DNA from: Suillus spraguei
Taxonomy: Eukaryota; Basidiomycota; Agaricomycetes; Boletales; Suillaceae
Assembly: GCA_016800925.1 (NCBI GenBank)
Contig: JABCPU010000059.1
Span: forward strand, 1 to 64,000
Length of the DNA: 64,000 nt
Reading direction: 5' to 3'
Made by a program: the position numbers and the translations under genes. Within the stretch, counting starts at the first letter, position 1; each line of letters begins with the position of its first letter. Shown here one piece after another: positions 1 to 10,441 of the stretch. The notes under the pieces are model-generated. The model ran no database searches. It was not told the origin of the DNA and saw only the letters and a program-made list of their open reading frames with translations.

Positions 1-98
1 AAAGTACAGATGCGTTGAGCATATGAGTCAGAGTCATGTGAAATGATATACAAGTAAGGAAGAAGAGAGAATGAATAGGGGTATGTACAATTGTAACA
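1..98 (-). repeat. Gypsy-1 LTR, fragment cut by window edge
   Basis: These bases match the last part (plus-strand reading) of the Gypsy-1 LTR seen complete at 2328-2799, ending in the terminal TGTAACA. The polypurine tract of copy 1 follows directly at 99. This is the 3' LTR of the truncated copy 1; the rest lies outside the window. It is visibly more diverged than the LTRs at 2328 and 9439, so copy 1 is an older insertion. Confidence 0.85.
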
Positions 99-2327
99 TT
101 ACCCCTTGTTACATAAAAGTCACCGACTTTCAACTATCCCTATTGTCGTCATAGACGGGATCATAGTCGTCATAATTAGTGACATCTTCATCGGCGGCAC
201 TTCCTCCTAACATGTAAGCCGCCTCTTCTTCTGCGACAGTTTCTCACCTGTCGACCTGCTTTTCTCCATCGATGGTTAATAAGATACTGTTCCCACCTAC
301 GAAGTGCATCATAAAATCTGTTATCCTTCCAAGTAAGCATAAACGGGGTTTCTCCAAGATGCTGAGGGCAGTAGATAGACAGATGGGTAGGAGCGTGTCG
401 CAAACAGATTTGGCACTGATAGTCGAGACAATTCTTTTGCCGATGTTACGATGCCACAGACTCGGCATTTCATGTTTTCATTGGTATTAGAGGTAGACAT
501 GCGTAATGGTGATGGTGAGATAATGGGTTTGGGGCTGGTGGATCTAGCATGCTTCTTCCCTTTCTGTCGTGTCATGCATTTTTAAGGCGAAGGCGTTGTC
601 TCGTCTAAGTTGCGCTTGTTGCTTACTAGTGAGCATGTATGCGGATGTGGGGAGATCAGGAGTGGTCCCTCGTTCAGCAACTGCAAGAAGTTCGTTGGAA
701 GAAGAAGGAGAGGTGATGCCGAAGTCTTTTACTAAGACTGGCGAGACAGGATCCATTGGACCAAATGATGACAAAATAGACATAGGAGGGTGTATGTGAA
801 GGTCGCGAAGTCGAGGACCGAGTGCTATTAATTCAGCAACAGGAATCCCTAATCTTTTTGCAGCTTCACACTGCTCTTCTGTGCAGGGCTCATATAGCCA
901 TGCGGGATGATCATGGGAGACTATGACGGGGGGCAGTGAGGTTGGTTTTCGATAGGAGATGGGGTTCGGGGGAGGCGAGGTCGGCTTGTGTTTGTTGCAG
1001 ATCAGTGATGGCTTCTTCGACTAAGTTCCTGGCCGCTCTAGTTTCAGCGACTGATTGCTGGATGGTTTCGACAACCATGTTGGTGAGCTGTCCGATCTCT
1101 TGGACAGCAGTACATAAGCCAGCAAGGGCGTCAAGACTAGTATACATGCACGAAGAAGAGGGTGCTGGAATAGGAAGTGGCGTATCTTCCTGCGAGAGGG
1201 AGGTCAAGCAACACCTGCTTGACGTTCGGCCACGATGTGAATAGCTTCTTCAAACATCGCTCTTAAAAGAATTGGGAAGCAGCAGCATAGCGTAAGAACG
1301 AAGTGTTTTTGAAGATGTAGGAAGCGTTGACAATATGTAGTATCTGTGGTTTCATTGGCTGTGACTTTGATGAGGGCAGCAGTGCGGATGATGTTGACGA
1401 GGAGGAGGGCCGGGAAGGCACCTCTTTCTGTGAGGATTCTTTCAATTTCAAGGACGTGTCCTTCACATTAGAAGGGCGGCTTCAATGTAGGAGGTGTTAT
1501 CGATTTCAGTGGTGAGGTTTCCATAGTTTTCTGCATCGGAGTCGGAGTCATTGTTGGCAACGGTGACGGGAGTGATATATGCGGTAGGGAAAGACATTTG
1601 AAACGGTGTTAGTTGATCAAGTGCTAGTGCAAGTTGATTGACTGAAGGATAATCAGAGGGCATGTTGCTTCTTATAAGCATTCCAAGATTTGAGTGGAGT
1701 TCTTCAGTTCTTTTCTGGGAGCCATTCGTTATCTCCCGATGAATATCCTTTCCAAGAAATGAGATATTGTCAGCGAGTGCCGGTTCCTTTGTGAGAAAGA
1801 ATTGCTTCTATTTCATATTCTTCTTCTTCTTCGATGATGTCAGGTGGTGGTTTGGGGAAGTTCGGACCATGTACGTCTGTTTCGCTATAGGACGATAAGA
1901 TGGAAGCGTGGAATGTGGGATGAATTTTCCATTGTGGAGGAAGTTTGAGTGTGAACGTAATGGGTGATAAGACATCGATGATCGGAAAGGTCCATATCGC
2001 TTGGGCGCAAAGTTTCCTTGATGGGAGTTTAAGCCTAAGATTAGCGGCAGATAGCCAAACCTTATCTCTGATCTTCCATGGAATGTACTTATCTCCTCGG
2101 GATCGTTCGGGCCATTGTTTGCATTGCAATGTTATGGCAGGCGATTGCTTCTTCTCGGATCTTTTGCAGGGATCGTACTCGATCTTCTGCTGCAGGGATG
2201 GATGAATCGGGCATCAGGTGAGGGATGGCGCGTGGTTCGTATCCCATCATGAGATAGAAGGGTGATGCATTCCTTGCATCGTGTTTTTGGTGATTGTGGA
2301 CAATTCGGCGATTGGTAGGTGTTCTAC
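99..2327 (-). mobile_element. Gypsy-1 copy 1, 3' internal fragment (ORF3, chromodomain, integrase end)
   Basis: This is the 3' part of a minus-strand Ty3/gypsy chromovirus. Reading the minus strand from 2327 it holds the C-terminal part of integrase, an acidic run of glutamates, the chromodomain (starting YEIEAILSHKG) and the third ORF, ending at the polypurine tract next to 98. It stops abruptly at 2327, inside integrase codons, where the LTR of the next element begins. The interrupted sequence is present uninterrupted in copy 2 around 5012. Several frameshifts are present, so it is dead. Confidence 0.85.
130..1725 (-). pseudogene. Gypsy-1 ORF3, copy 1 (zinc-knuckle protein, broken)
   Basis: A minus-strand ORF starts with ATG at 1725, inside the end of the chromodomain codons but in another frame, and ends at a stop at 130-132. 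Pieces in several frames join into one protein: a polar N-terminus, a central helical region (1207-911, starting EIGQLTNMV), then CRVCG followed by a second CX2CX6HX4C knuckle (starting CQICLRHAPTH) and an acidic tail ending DDYDPVYDDNRDS. At least three indels break it. Copy 2 carries the same protein, so it is a real part of the element. The function is unknown; knuckles of this kind bind nucleic acid or protein in other Gag-like proteins. Confidence 0.6.
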
Positions 2328-2799
2328 TGTTACGAACTGGGGTGGCGTCACCAGCGACAGTGAAAAGACACAGACGGTCTGCTGGGAGTTCTTACAATGT
2401 TCAAAAGAGAACAAGGTGAAAGTACAAGGAACGCGTTCCGAGTACGATCAAGGGTTCAGCCTCAAGGACAAGTCAAGAGGTATCCGCAAGAATAGAGACT
2501 AAGGCTAAGGAGTGCTTAGACTTAGAGACGATTCAAGACGACTTAGGTTGGAGACCTAAGCGAAGGAGATTCCAGGTAAAACCCAGTAAGATTAAAGTAG
2601 AATCTACTACAAGTACACTGTGCTTAAATAGGCCAATATGTGCGCACAGACCAAGGAAGGCGTGAGAATGTAAGTGCGTATCCAAAGAAGGAAGGCAACT
2701 ATAGTACAGATGCGTTGAGCATATGAGTCAGAGTCATGTTATGTAATATACAAGGTAAATGAAGTAAGAAAATGAATAGGGGCACGTACGATTGTAACA
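2328..2799 (-). repeat. Gypsy-1 3' LTR
   Basis: A 472-bp LTR starts TGTTACGAAC and ends GATTGTAACA (plus-strand reading), giving a 6-bp terminal inverted repeat TGTTAC/GTAACA. It differs at about 14 places from the LTR at 9439, including small indels. Confidence 0.93.
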
Positions 2800-2812
2800 T
2801 TACCCCCGTTTT
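2800..2812 (-). other. Gypsy-1 polypurine tract
   Basis: Next to the 3' LTR the minus strand reads AAAACGGGGGTAA immediately before TGTTAC. This is the expected place and composition of the plus-strand DNA primer (polypurine tract) of an LTR retrotransposon. Copy 1 has a related run ending GGGGTAA at 99. Confidence 0.75.
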
Positions 2813-2822
2813 ATACTGAAAG

Positions 2823-4411
2823 TCACCGACTTTCAATCATTTGGTTCGCATAGTAGACGGGATCGTCGCTCCATTCGTAGTCCTCATCAGCAAAGGATCC
2901 ACTCATCATGTACTTAGCTTCCTCCAAGCCAGCACGTCGTTTAGAGTCCCTTCTTTTTCTGCTTGAATACGTTCGTCGTCAAGTTGCTTTTCCCAAGCAC
3001 GAAGTGCGTCATAAAATCCCTCATCTTTCCAGTTAACTCGAAGGGGGGAGGCCCAACTCGGTTGGGGCAGTAGAGGGATAAATGAGTGGGCGACCAATAT
3101 CTGCAAACCTTGCACTGATATTCGCACAGTTCTTTTGACGGTGTCCTAGTAATCCACAGATACGGCATTTCATGTTCTCGTCAGGATTGGAAGAGACCTT
3201 GCGTAAGGGAGACGGGGAAATGATAGGTGTGGGCTAGTGGATCTGGCGCGCTTCTTTCCTTTTTCTTCGTCATACGTTTTAAGGCGAGGGTGTTAGCTTC
3301 TTAAGCTGCGCCTGTTGAGCAGAGGACAATGTGTATGCTGATTCGGGAAGATCCGGAGTGATGCACGCTCGGCAGCTGCAAGAAGTTCGGTGGAAGAAGA
3401 GGGGGAAGTGATACCGAAATCTTTTACTAAGACTGGTGAAATGGGGTCCATAGGACCGAATGACGATGGAATAGACATGGGGGATGGATATGAAGGTCGC
3501 GGAGTCGAGGGCCGAGTGTTACCAACTCGGTGCGGGGATACCCAATAGTTTAGCTGCCTTAAGCTGCTCTTCTGTGCAGGGTTCGTACAACCAGTCAGGG
3601 CAATCAAGAGTGACCGTCGTAGGTAATGACGAGGTCGATTGTTCGATAGGAGATGGGGTTCTGGGGACGCAAGGTCATCTTGTGTTTGCTGTAAGTCAGC
3701 GATGGCTTCTTCTACTAGGTTTCTAGCCGCTCTGGTTTCAGCGACTGATTGCTGGATGGTATCGACAACTGTGTTGGTGAGTTGCCCAATTTCTTGCACA
3801 GCAGTGTATAGCCAGTAAAGGCATCAAGACTAGAATAATGCGCGAAGAAGCGGGTGCTGGGACAGGAAGTGGCGTATCTCTTTGCGGAGAGGGAGGTCGA
3901 GCAACGCCTGCTCGACGTTCGGCAATGATGTGAATAGCTTCTTCAACATCATTTTTAAAAGAATCGGGAAGCAACAGCATAGCGTAAGCACGAATGCGTT
4001 TTTGGAGATGAATGAAACGGTGACGGAGTGTGATTTCTGTGTTTCTTTAGCGGTGGCTTCGATAAGGGCTGCAGTACGAATGATGTTAACGATGAGGAGG
4101 CAGGGAAGGCACCTCTTTCAGTGAGGATTCTTTCAATTTCAAGGGCATGTCCCTCGCAGAGAATGGCGGCTTCGATGTAAGAGGATTATCAATTTCAGTG
4201 GTGAGGGTTCCGTATCGTTCAGTTTCAGAGTCGGAGTCATTGGTGGCAACGACGACGGGTGTGATGTAAGCAGTGGGGAAAGACATTTCAAAAGGTAGTT
4301 AATCAAGTGCTTGACGCGAGTTGATTTGACTGGGGAATAATCAGAGGGCGTGTTGCTTCTTATAAGCTTTAGATTCGAGCGGAGTTCTTCAGATTCTTTT
4401 CTGGGAGCCAT
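2823..4411 (-). pseudogene. Gypsy-1 ORF3, copy 2 (double zinc-knuckle protein, frameshifted)
   Basis: ATG at 4411 lies within the chromodomain codons in a different frame; the pol stop is at 4369-4371, so the two overlap by 43 nt. The ORF ends at 2823. Its parts are MAPRKESEELRSNLK at the start, a conserved SFPTAYITPV block near 4286, a helical segment (3799-3650, starting MQEIGQLTNTVVDTI), then two knuckles. The first reads CRICGLLGHRQKNC (CX2CX4HX4C); the second starts CKVCRYWSPTH and is CX2CX6HX4C, in another frame. An acidic tail with DEDYEWSDDPVYY closes it. Length is about 530 codons. Frames break in at least four places. I do not know this protein from a named family. Confidence 0.6.
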
Positions 4412-7400
4412 TCGTTATCTCCCGATGAGTATCCTTTCCACGAAACAAGATAACGTCGGCGATTGCCGGTTCCTTTGTGAGAAAGGATCGCTTCGATTTC
4501 ATATTCTTCTTCTTCTTCGATGATGTCAGGGGGTGGTTCAGGGAAATTCGGTCCGTGTACGTCTGTTTCGCTATAGGATGATAAGACAGAAGCATGGAAC
4601 GTGGGGTGAATCTTCCACTGCGGAGGGAGCTTGAGTGTGAACGTGATAGGTGATAAGACATCGATGATCGGGAAAGGTCCGTATCGTTTCGGTGCAGCTT
4701 CCTTGATGGGAGTTTAAGTCTAAGATTAGCGGCAGATAGCCAAACCTTATCTCCGATCTTCCATGGGAGTGTACTTATCTCCTCGGGATCGTTCAGCCAT
4801 TATTTGCATTGCAATGTTGTGGCAGGCGATTGCTTCTTCTCTTATCTTCTGCAGAGATCGTACTCGATCTTCTGCTGCGGGGACGGATGATCAGGGATTA
4901 GGTGGGGAATGGCGCGTGGTTCGTATCCCATCATCAAATAGAAGGGTGATGCATTCCTTGCATCATGTTTTCGGTGGTTGTGGACGAATTCGGCGATTGG
5001 TAGGTGTTCTACCCAATCTTCAGGGTTGTTACGGCAGTAAATGCGAAGGTATGTTTCAAGTTCTTGATTTAGCCTTTCCGTTTGACCATCAGTCTGCGGG
5101 TGGTAAGCCGTGGATGGAGCGATGACGTAGTCGAGAAGTCGGGCAAGTTCCTTTGAGAAGCGAGATAGGAATTGCGGTCCTCGATCCGAGATGACTTTGT
5201 CATGGAGTCCAAATCGTCGGTAACGTGTTTTAAAAATAGCTTGGCACACCTTCTGAGTGATAGTTTTCAAACAAGGGATAATAATTACCCCCTTCGTAAG
5301 GCCATGGTCTACCACGACCATGATACTGTCAAAGCCTCCAGAGACAGGGAGGTCAGTGATAAGATCAACGGAGACCTGGGAGAACGGGCGAACAGCCGAC
5401 GAGGAATGGCGTGAGCGGAGGTCGAACGGGATGAGTATCCGCTTTCATTTGCTGACAAAGGGCGCAACCCTCAACGTATTTCCGAATATAAGAGCCCATT
5501 GCAGGCCACCAGGCTTCCGTTTACGAGTTCTTCAGTTTTGAATCTACCGGGGTGACCCGCGGTAGGATGATCATGATACCTTTTCAGGATATCGGAGCGA
5601 TGCGCCGGTGGAATATAGGCGCGGTTCTTAAAATAGAGGACGTTCTCCTCAATCTTCCAATCAGAAAGTGCCGATTTCATAGGGGGAGGCACACGCCATC
5701 AAGGGCATCAGATGCCGTCTTGAAACAGGGTCGTCGAGAGGGTCGAGGATGACAGCACATCCTTCAAGTCGGTGTCAATAAGACGAACGAATAGAGCGTC
5801 AGGGAGGAGGGTCTGGTCCTCGTTATCGTCTTTGCCGAGTCATAGTCAGGCCGGCGGGATAGTGCATCAGGTACTGCTAATTTAGTACCTGCAACGTGAT
5901 GCAGTTCGATGTCGTAAATAGACAAAATCAATTGCCAACGTGCTTGGCGACGGGTAAGCTTCTGTGCACTTCTAAAGTACAGAAGGTTCTTATGGTCGGT
6001 GAATACCAGGACGGGGTGTGGGTTTCCTTCGAGATAATGACGCCATTCGTTCAATGCCCGGATACGGCAAGGAGTTCCCGATCAAAGATCTGGTAATTGC
6101 GTTCTGCGGGGTTCAAAGACTGTGAGAGGTATGCACATGGGTGATAAACACCATTCTCATCAGTCTGCAGGAGAACTCCGCCAGTTGCTACAAGCGAAGC
6201 GTCGGTAGCAATGGCAAATTGTCGGGAAGGATCAGGGTTACGGAGTACCGGTTGGGAAGTGAAGCGTCGTTTCAATTCTTCGAAGTGTCCATACATTCGG
6301 TTGACCATTCAAAGGCCTTATCTTTCTTTGTCAAATCGATAAGGGGTCTGGCGATGTCAGAATAGTGGGAAATGAACGTGCGGTAGAAGTTGCAAAACCG
6401 AGGAATGACCGAACATCTTTTACAGATTTCGGGTTGGCCATTCAGAGATTCCTTGGTTTGGCGGTGTCCATAGCAACTTGTCCGGGGCGAATTATCATTC
6501 CGAGGTATTCCACTTCTTCTGCATCGAAGGTGCATTTCTCCGGTTTCAAGAACAGGTGTTCTTTTCGTATTTTCATCAAAACTCGTCTGGTCCGTTCACG
6601 GTGTTCTGCCATTGTCGTAGAGAAAATCAGGATATCGTCCATATAGATAACCATCCATCCTTCATTGATTTCTTGTTGAAAGGTGCGATTCATGTATGCT
6701 TGAAAAGTTGCTGGGGAATTGCAGAGGCCAAGAACATGACGTTCGGTTCAAAGAGGCCAAATTCCGTGGTAAAAGCAGCTTTCCACCTATCATCAGGATG
6801 GATGCGAATTTGTTATAACCGGACCGGATATCCATTTTCGTAAAGAACTGTGCGTTATGAAGGCGTGCGACAAGGGAAATAGGAAGTGGAGCGGGTATGC
6901 GTTCTTGACTGTCCAATCATTGATGTAGCGATAATCTTGACAGGGACGCAGTTCTCCACTCTTCTTTCCTACAAAGAAGAAGCCACTAGCTTGGGGTGAC
7001 TTCGATTCTGAGATAAAGCCTTTCGCAACGTTTTCATCGATAAACGTTTTGACAGCAGCGCGTTCTTTTTCCGATAGCGGGTAACCTTAGACGTGCGAGG
7101 ATAAAACCGGGTTTGGTGTCGATCCGATGATCATACCAGGGCGTTCAGGAGGTAGTTTGTTCAATCCGTCTTTAGCAAAGACGTCTGCGAAATCGTGCAA
7201 ATAATCCGGGACCAATTCTTCGAAGGATTTCTTTTTCTTTTCCTTCTCATCCGTGGCGAATTCCTGAGCTTTGTTACTATATTTCGGGGGAGGAAGGGGA
7301 TGTGGAGTAGTTGGAGGATTGTTCGAGTTGAGAAGTTCCATCACGTGTCAAGGGTGTATCCATGGATACTTCTTCTATAATCCTCATGCTAATCCCATCG

Positions 7401-8337
7401 GTATCGTATTCCACAAGAAATTCTCCATCTCCTAGTTCGTACGAGGAAATTTCGCGTACTTCTGGTGCATGCCAGACGTCTTCATGGTGTCGAATTGGTC
7501 ATCATCCTCGGTTGGAATCAACGAGGGCACGGGTTCTTCTTTATCGGGGATTTCTTCATTGAAGCTGAAAGAGTTTTCGGGGGAACGAAGAACTTGGATA
7601 GTTTCGGTACGTTGGTGTTTCGTCCTGGGAGTTCTTCTTCCGTTTCCTTTTTCCTTGCTTCTGTTCTTCTATTGGCCGTTGCTCAATAGGTTCTTGTCCG
7701 GCCCGATGCTCGGGTTCGGATTCATTCTTGCGCTTCTCGCCGAGGGATCGGTGACACTGCTCGCGGCAGTTGTACGCGTGGAGTTGGTTCTGTAGTACGT
7801 GGCATTCGTACTTCTGGTTCTGAGTTTCAGGGATCTCAATAGGAGAGCGATACTAGGTTTCGGAAGACGGGAATGTTGCCATCTAGCATGATTGAAAAGT
7901 CGAGGCAACCCGTTCTTCTTCTGATCTTCGTCCAGATCGATTTCGATTTCGTCTGATTTCTCTGTCCGTGAAAGGACAAGCGTTTCAGCAGCCCAATCTA
8001 TAATTGGGTTCATTGCTCGTAACCAAGGAATTCCAAGGAGGATTTGATCTCTCCTTCCTAGTTTGGTGATATTGAATTTTCCATACATGGTTCGATCGTC
8101 AATCTTGACCACTAGGAGGCAGTAATGCGTGATTGGTCCTCCTTTTATGAGAGTTCCATCTGCCGTTGTAACTCGAAATGGTTCCTTGAGTTTTCGTCGT
8201 GTGATTTGATGGAGTTTCACAAACTCTTCTGAGATGAATGTTCCTGCTGCTCCTGAATCGATAACAGCGTAGTGTCGACGGATTTCAAACGAGTACCGAG
8301 TGGAGGGTGATTGGGACACGAAGTTCTTTTCTTTCAC
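4369..8337 (-). pseudogene. Gypsy-1 pol (protease-RT-RNase H-integrase-chromodomain), frameshifted
   Basis: Minus-strand blocks in order: an aspartic protease with AVIDSGAAGTFIS near 8260 and ILLGIPWLRAMNP near 8050; RT beginning about 7120 with FTKMDIRSGYN near 6860 and the catalytic YMDD near 6637; RNase H with IATDASLVATGG near 6215 and [10 protein letters not shown] near 6005; an integrase zinc-binding start near 5600; an integrase core with acidic residues in VVDHG (5315), VISDRGPQFLS (about 5200) and the NQELE motif (about 5070); and a chromodomain ending LPEKNLKNSARI at the stop 4369-4371. The reading frame changes at several points (for example about 5470, 6060, 6280, 6670 and 6920), so no polyprotein can be made. 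Confidence 0.88.
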
Positions 8338-8403
8338 CTACAGCGCGTACAAGTCTTAGTATTACATTGGGAGAAACATACGTCGAGTCTTTGTTTCTCC
8401 ACA

Positions 8404-9238
8404 TCAAAAATCCTGCACAACCCGTCTCACAGTTTCTTCATCTTCTTCTTCCCCTTTGACTTCGGTTTGTCGGAGCGGGGTCTTCTTCTTTCTGTCAGGG
8501 CAATTATGGATGCGGTGTCCTGTCTTTCTGCATCCAAAGCATTGCCCTTTCTTCATGCATTCGGATCTCTCCATGTCGGAGATTCGATCTACGACCATTG
8601 CGTTGGAATCACGGTTCGGAATATACCGTGCATTCCCATAGTTCTTCTTCTTCTGTTGTGGAACATGACGCATCCTCATGGCGTTAAGCCGATGATGGGC
8701 GTTGTCGATAGCAACGCATTGCAAACAACATCTCTGAATATTTCGGAGACATCTCCCGTATTGAAAAGCTTTGTAAGGATACCCCAGTTGAGACCATCTT
8801 GGAAGAACTGGATCTTGTCGCGTTATCGGTGATGTGAGCCTTGGCTGCAAGTGCCTCAAAGTCGGCGACGTAGGTGTGAAGATCTCCAGTTCCTTGTTTG
8901 AGATCTCTAAGACGCGTAAGCGCGGTCATTCTGGTATCCACTGGCTCGAATGCTTCTTTGAAGCTCTTCATAAAATCCACCATCGTCCCATAACCAACTT
9001 TTTGTCCCGAAGTGTCGGTAGATTGGGCGTGTTCAAGGAATTGTTCCTTCCATGACTTGGCATTCTTCTCGGTCATAAAGGAAGTTATGTAGATGATCTT
9101 CTGCTTGTCGGTGGTGTAAAGCTTTTCATTGATGTCAAAGTGCAGATTGCACGACTGGATAAACTCACGAGAGTTATCACGATCTCCATCAAAACCAATC
9201 GGTTGACCGATCTTGTATTCGAATTCTTTGGTCGACAT
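8404..9238 (-). pseudogene. Gypsy-1 gag (capsid plus CCHC knuckle), frameshifted
   Basis: ATG at 9238 starts MSTKEFEYKIGQPIGFDGDR, a Ty3-type Gag capsid. SFMTEKNAKSWKEQF and TALTRLRDLKQGTGDLHTYV are typical of the retrotransposon-gag domain. The frame shifts near 8860, and the nucleocapsid end contains a CCHC knuckle, CFGCRKTGHRIHNC, near 8550. The protein would coat the RNA and form the particle. It is not functional as read because of the shift. Confidence 0.85.
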
Positions 9239-9426
9239 GGTTGATGATTCTCCTGATGAGTTATACTTTCTCAGTGCCTACATGTGCTGTCTTGCTGTCC
9301 GTTAGGGCTTTCTTCTGTCAGAGGGCTTCTCTTGACAATCTGCTCAGCGTACGCATACGCTAGTCTGCTGATCTAAGCGATCAGGGTTCAGGGTCGAAGA
9401 CTGGATAGTCGACGATCAAAATAGGG

Positions 9427-9438
9427 ACTGTAATCTTT
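9427..9438 (-). other. Gypsy-1 primer-binding site, probably self-primed
   Basis: Directly inside the 5' LTR the minus strand reads AAAGATTACAGT. It does not begin with TGG as tRNA-primed sites do. Its reverse complement, ACTGTAATCTTT, matches 10 of 11 bases of ACTTTAATCTT inside the LTR (minus strand from 9710), which lies 34 nt downstream of the TATTTAAG box at 9744-9737. This is the arrangement of Tf1-type self-priming. Confidence 0.55.
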
Positions 9439-9913
9439 TGTCACGAACTGGGGTGGCGTCACCAGCGACAGTGAAAAGACACAGACGGTCTGCTGGGAGT
9501 TCTTACAATGTTCAAAAGAGAACAAGGTGAAAGTACAAGGAACGCGTTCCGAGTATGATCAAGGGTTCAGCCTCAATGACAAGTCAAAGAGGTATCCGCG
9601 AGAATAGAGACTAAGGCTAAGGAGTGCTTAGACTTAGAGACGATTCAAGACGACTTAGGTTGGAGACCTAAGCGAAGGAGATTCCAGGTAAAACCCAGTA
9701 AGATTAAAGTACCGAATCTACTACAAGTACACTGTGCTTAAATAGGCCAATATGTGCGCACAGACCAAGAAGAGTGTGAGAATATATGTGCGTATCCAAA
9801 GAAGGAAGGCAGCTATAGTACAGATGCGTTGAGCATATGAGTCAGAGTCATGTTATGTAATATACACGGTAAATGAGGTAAGAAAATGAATAGGGGCACG
9901 TACGATTGTAACA
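9439..9913 (-). repeat. Gypsy-1 5' LTR of copy 2
   Basis: A 475-bp LTR starts TGTCACGAAC (plus reading) and ends GATTGTAACA. On the minus strand it carries TATTTAAG at 9744-9737. By eye it differs from the solo LTR at 23501-23975 at only about five positions, mostly C/T or G/A, while it differs from its partner at 2328 at about 14. It is therefore closer to another insertion than to its own mate. Confidence 0.93.
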
Positions 9914-10441
9914 CGGATGCTAACAAAGTGAATTAAGCTTGAAAAGTATAACCATAGACACAGAAAGGAAATCACCTTGTGCCCCAAAAATTGTGTGGGG
10001 GTGACTTGCATGGGGATAAGGTTCTAGTGACAAGTGAGCGTGGATTTCGAATATAGCTAGAAATGCAACTATGGCTGTTGGTGATAACTTCATAGGGACA
10101 GCGAGAAGGGCAACAGCAAAAGCAACACGGGGAAGTTGTATTGGGGGGGCAACCTATCCTTCATAGCAGCATTGTACAAGCCTGGAGCTGAGATGGTAGG
10201 TTTAGGGGCAACATACTGGCACTGCCAAGGGGTTGGACAGGTTGTAGAAAACATGGGGAGATGGTGATGGTGTATGGGAATCTGGGATGCTGCTCAAGGT
10301 ATTCTGGTGAGGAAGGATTATATACATTGAGATGTCAGAGTCCTGCACAAACACATGTTCGTGAAGTATATTGTTTGGTGTTTCAGCGAAAGATATATTT
10401 GGCACACCCAAATAGCCTCTTGTTGTCCTCTTAACTTTCAA
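9914..10441 (-). pseudogene. DUF6699-like gene unit 1, 5' remnant
   Basis: The minus strand reads a proline-rich leader (HTPSPSPHVFYN near 10260, then GLYNAAMKDRLPPQYNFPV near 10180) that matches the leader of unit 2 at 15514-14650. The conserved C-terminal domain is missing because the Gypsy-1 LTR starts at 9914. A premature stop lies near 10089. The similarity to unit 2 is plain at DNA level, for example TTAAGCTTGAAAAGTATAAC at 9948 and 14640. This is a dead fragment of a tandemly duplicated gene. Confidence 0.6.

Larger units (their letters stand above)
2328..9913 (-). mobile_element. Gypsy-1 copy 2: near-complete Ty3/gypsy chromovirus
   Basis: A 7.6-kb LTR retrotransposon on the minus strand has LTRs at 2328-2799 and 9439-9913. 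Internal order (minus, 5' to 3') is gag, protease, reverse transcriptase, RNase H, integrase, chromodomain, a third ORF and a polypurine tract. This is the order of fungal Tf2-like chromoviruses. All coding parts carry frameshifts, so it is not autonomous. Flanks do not form a target duplication: TCTAC lies before 2328 and CGGAT after 9913. The left flank is copy 1 of the same family and the right flank is a DUF6699-like gene unit, which points to recombination after insertion. Confidence 0.92.
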
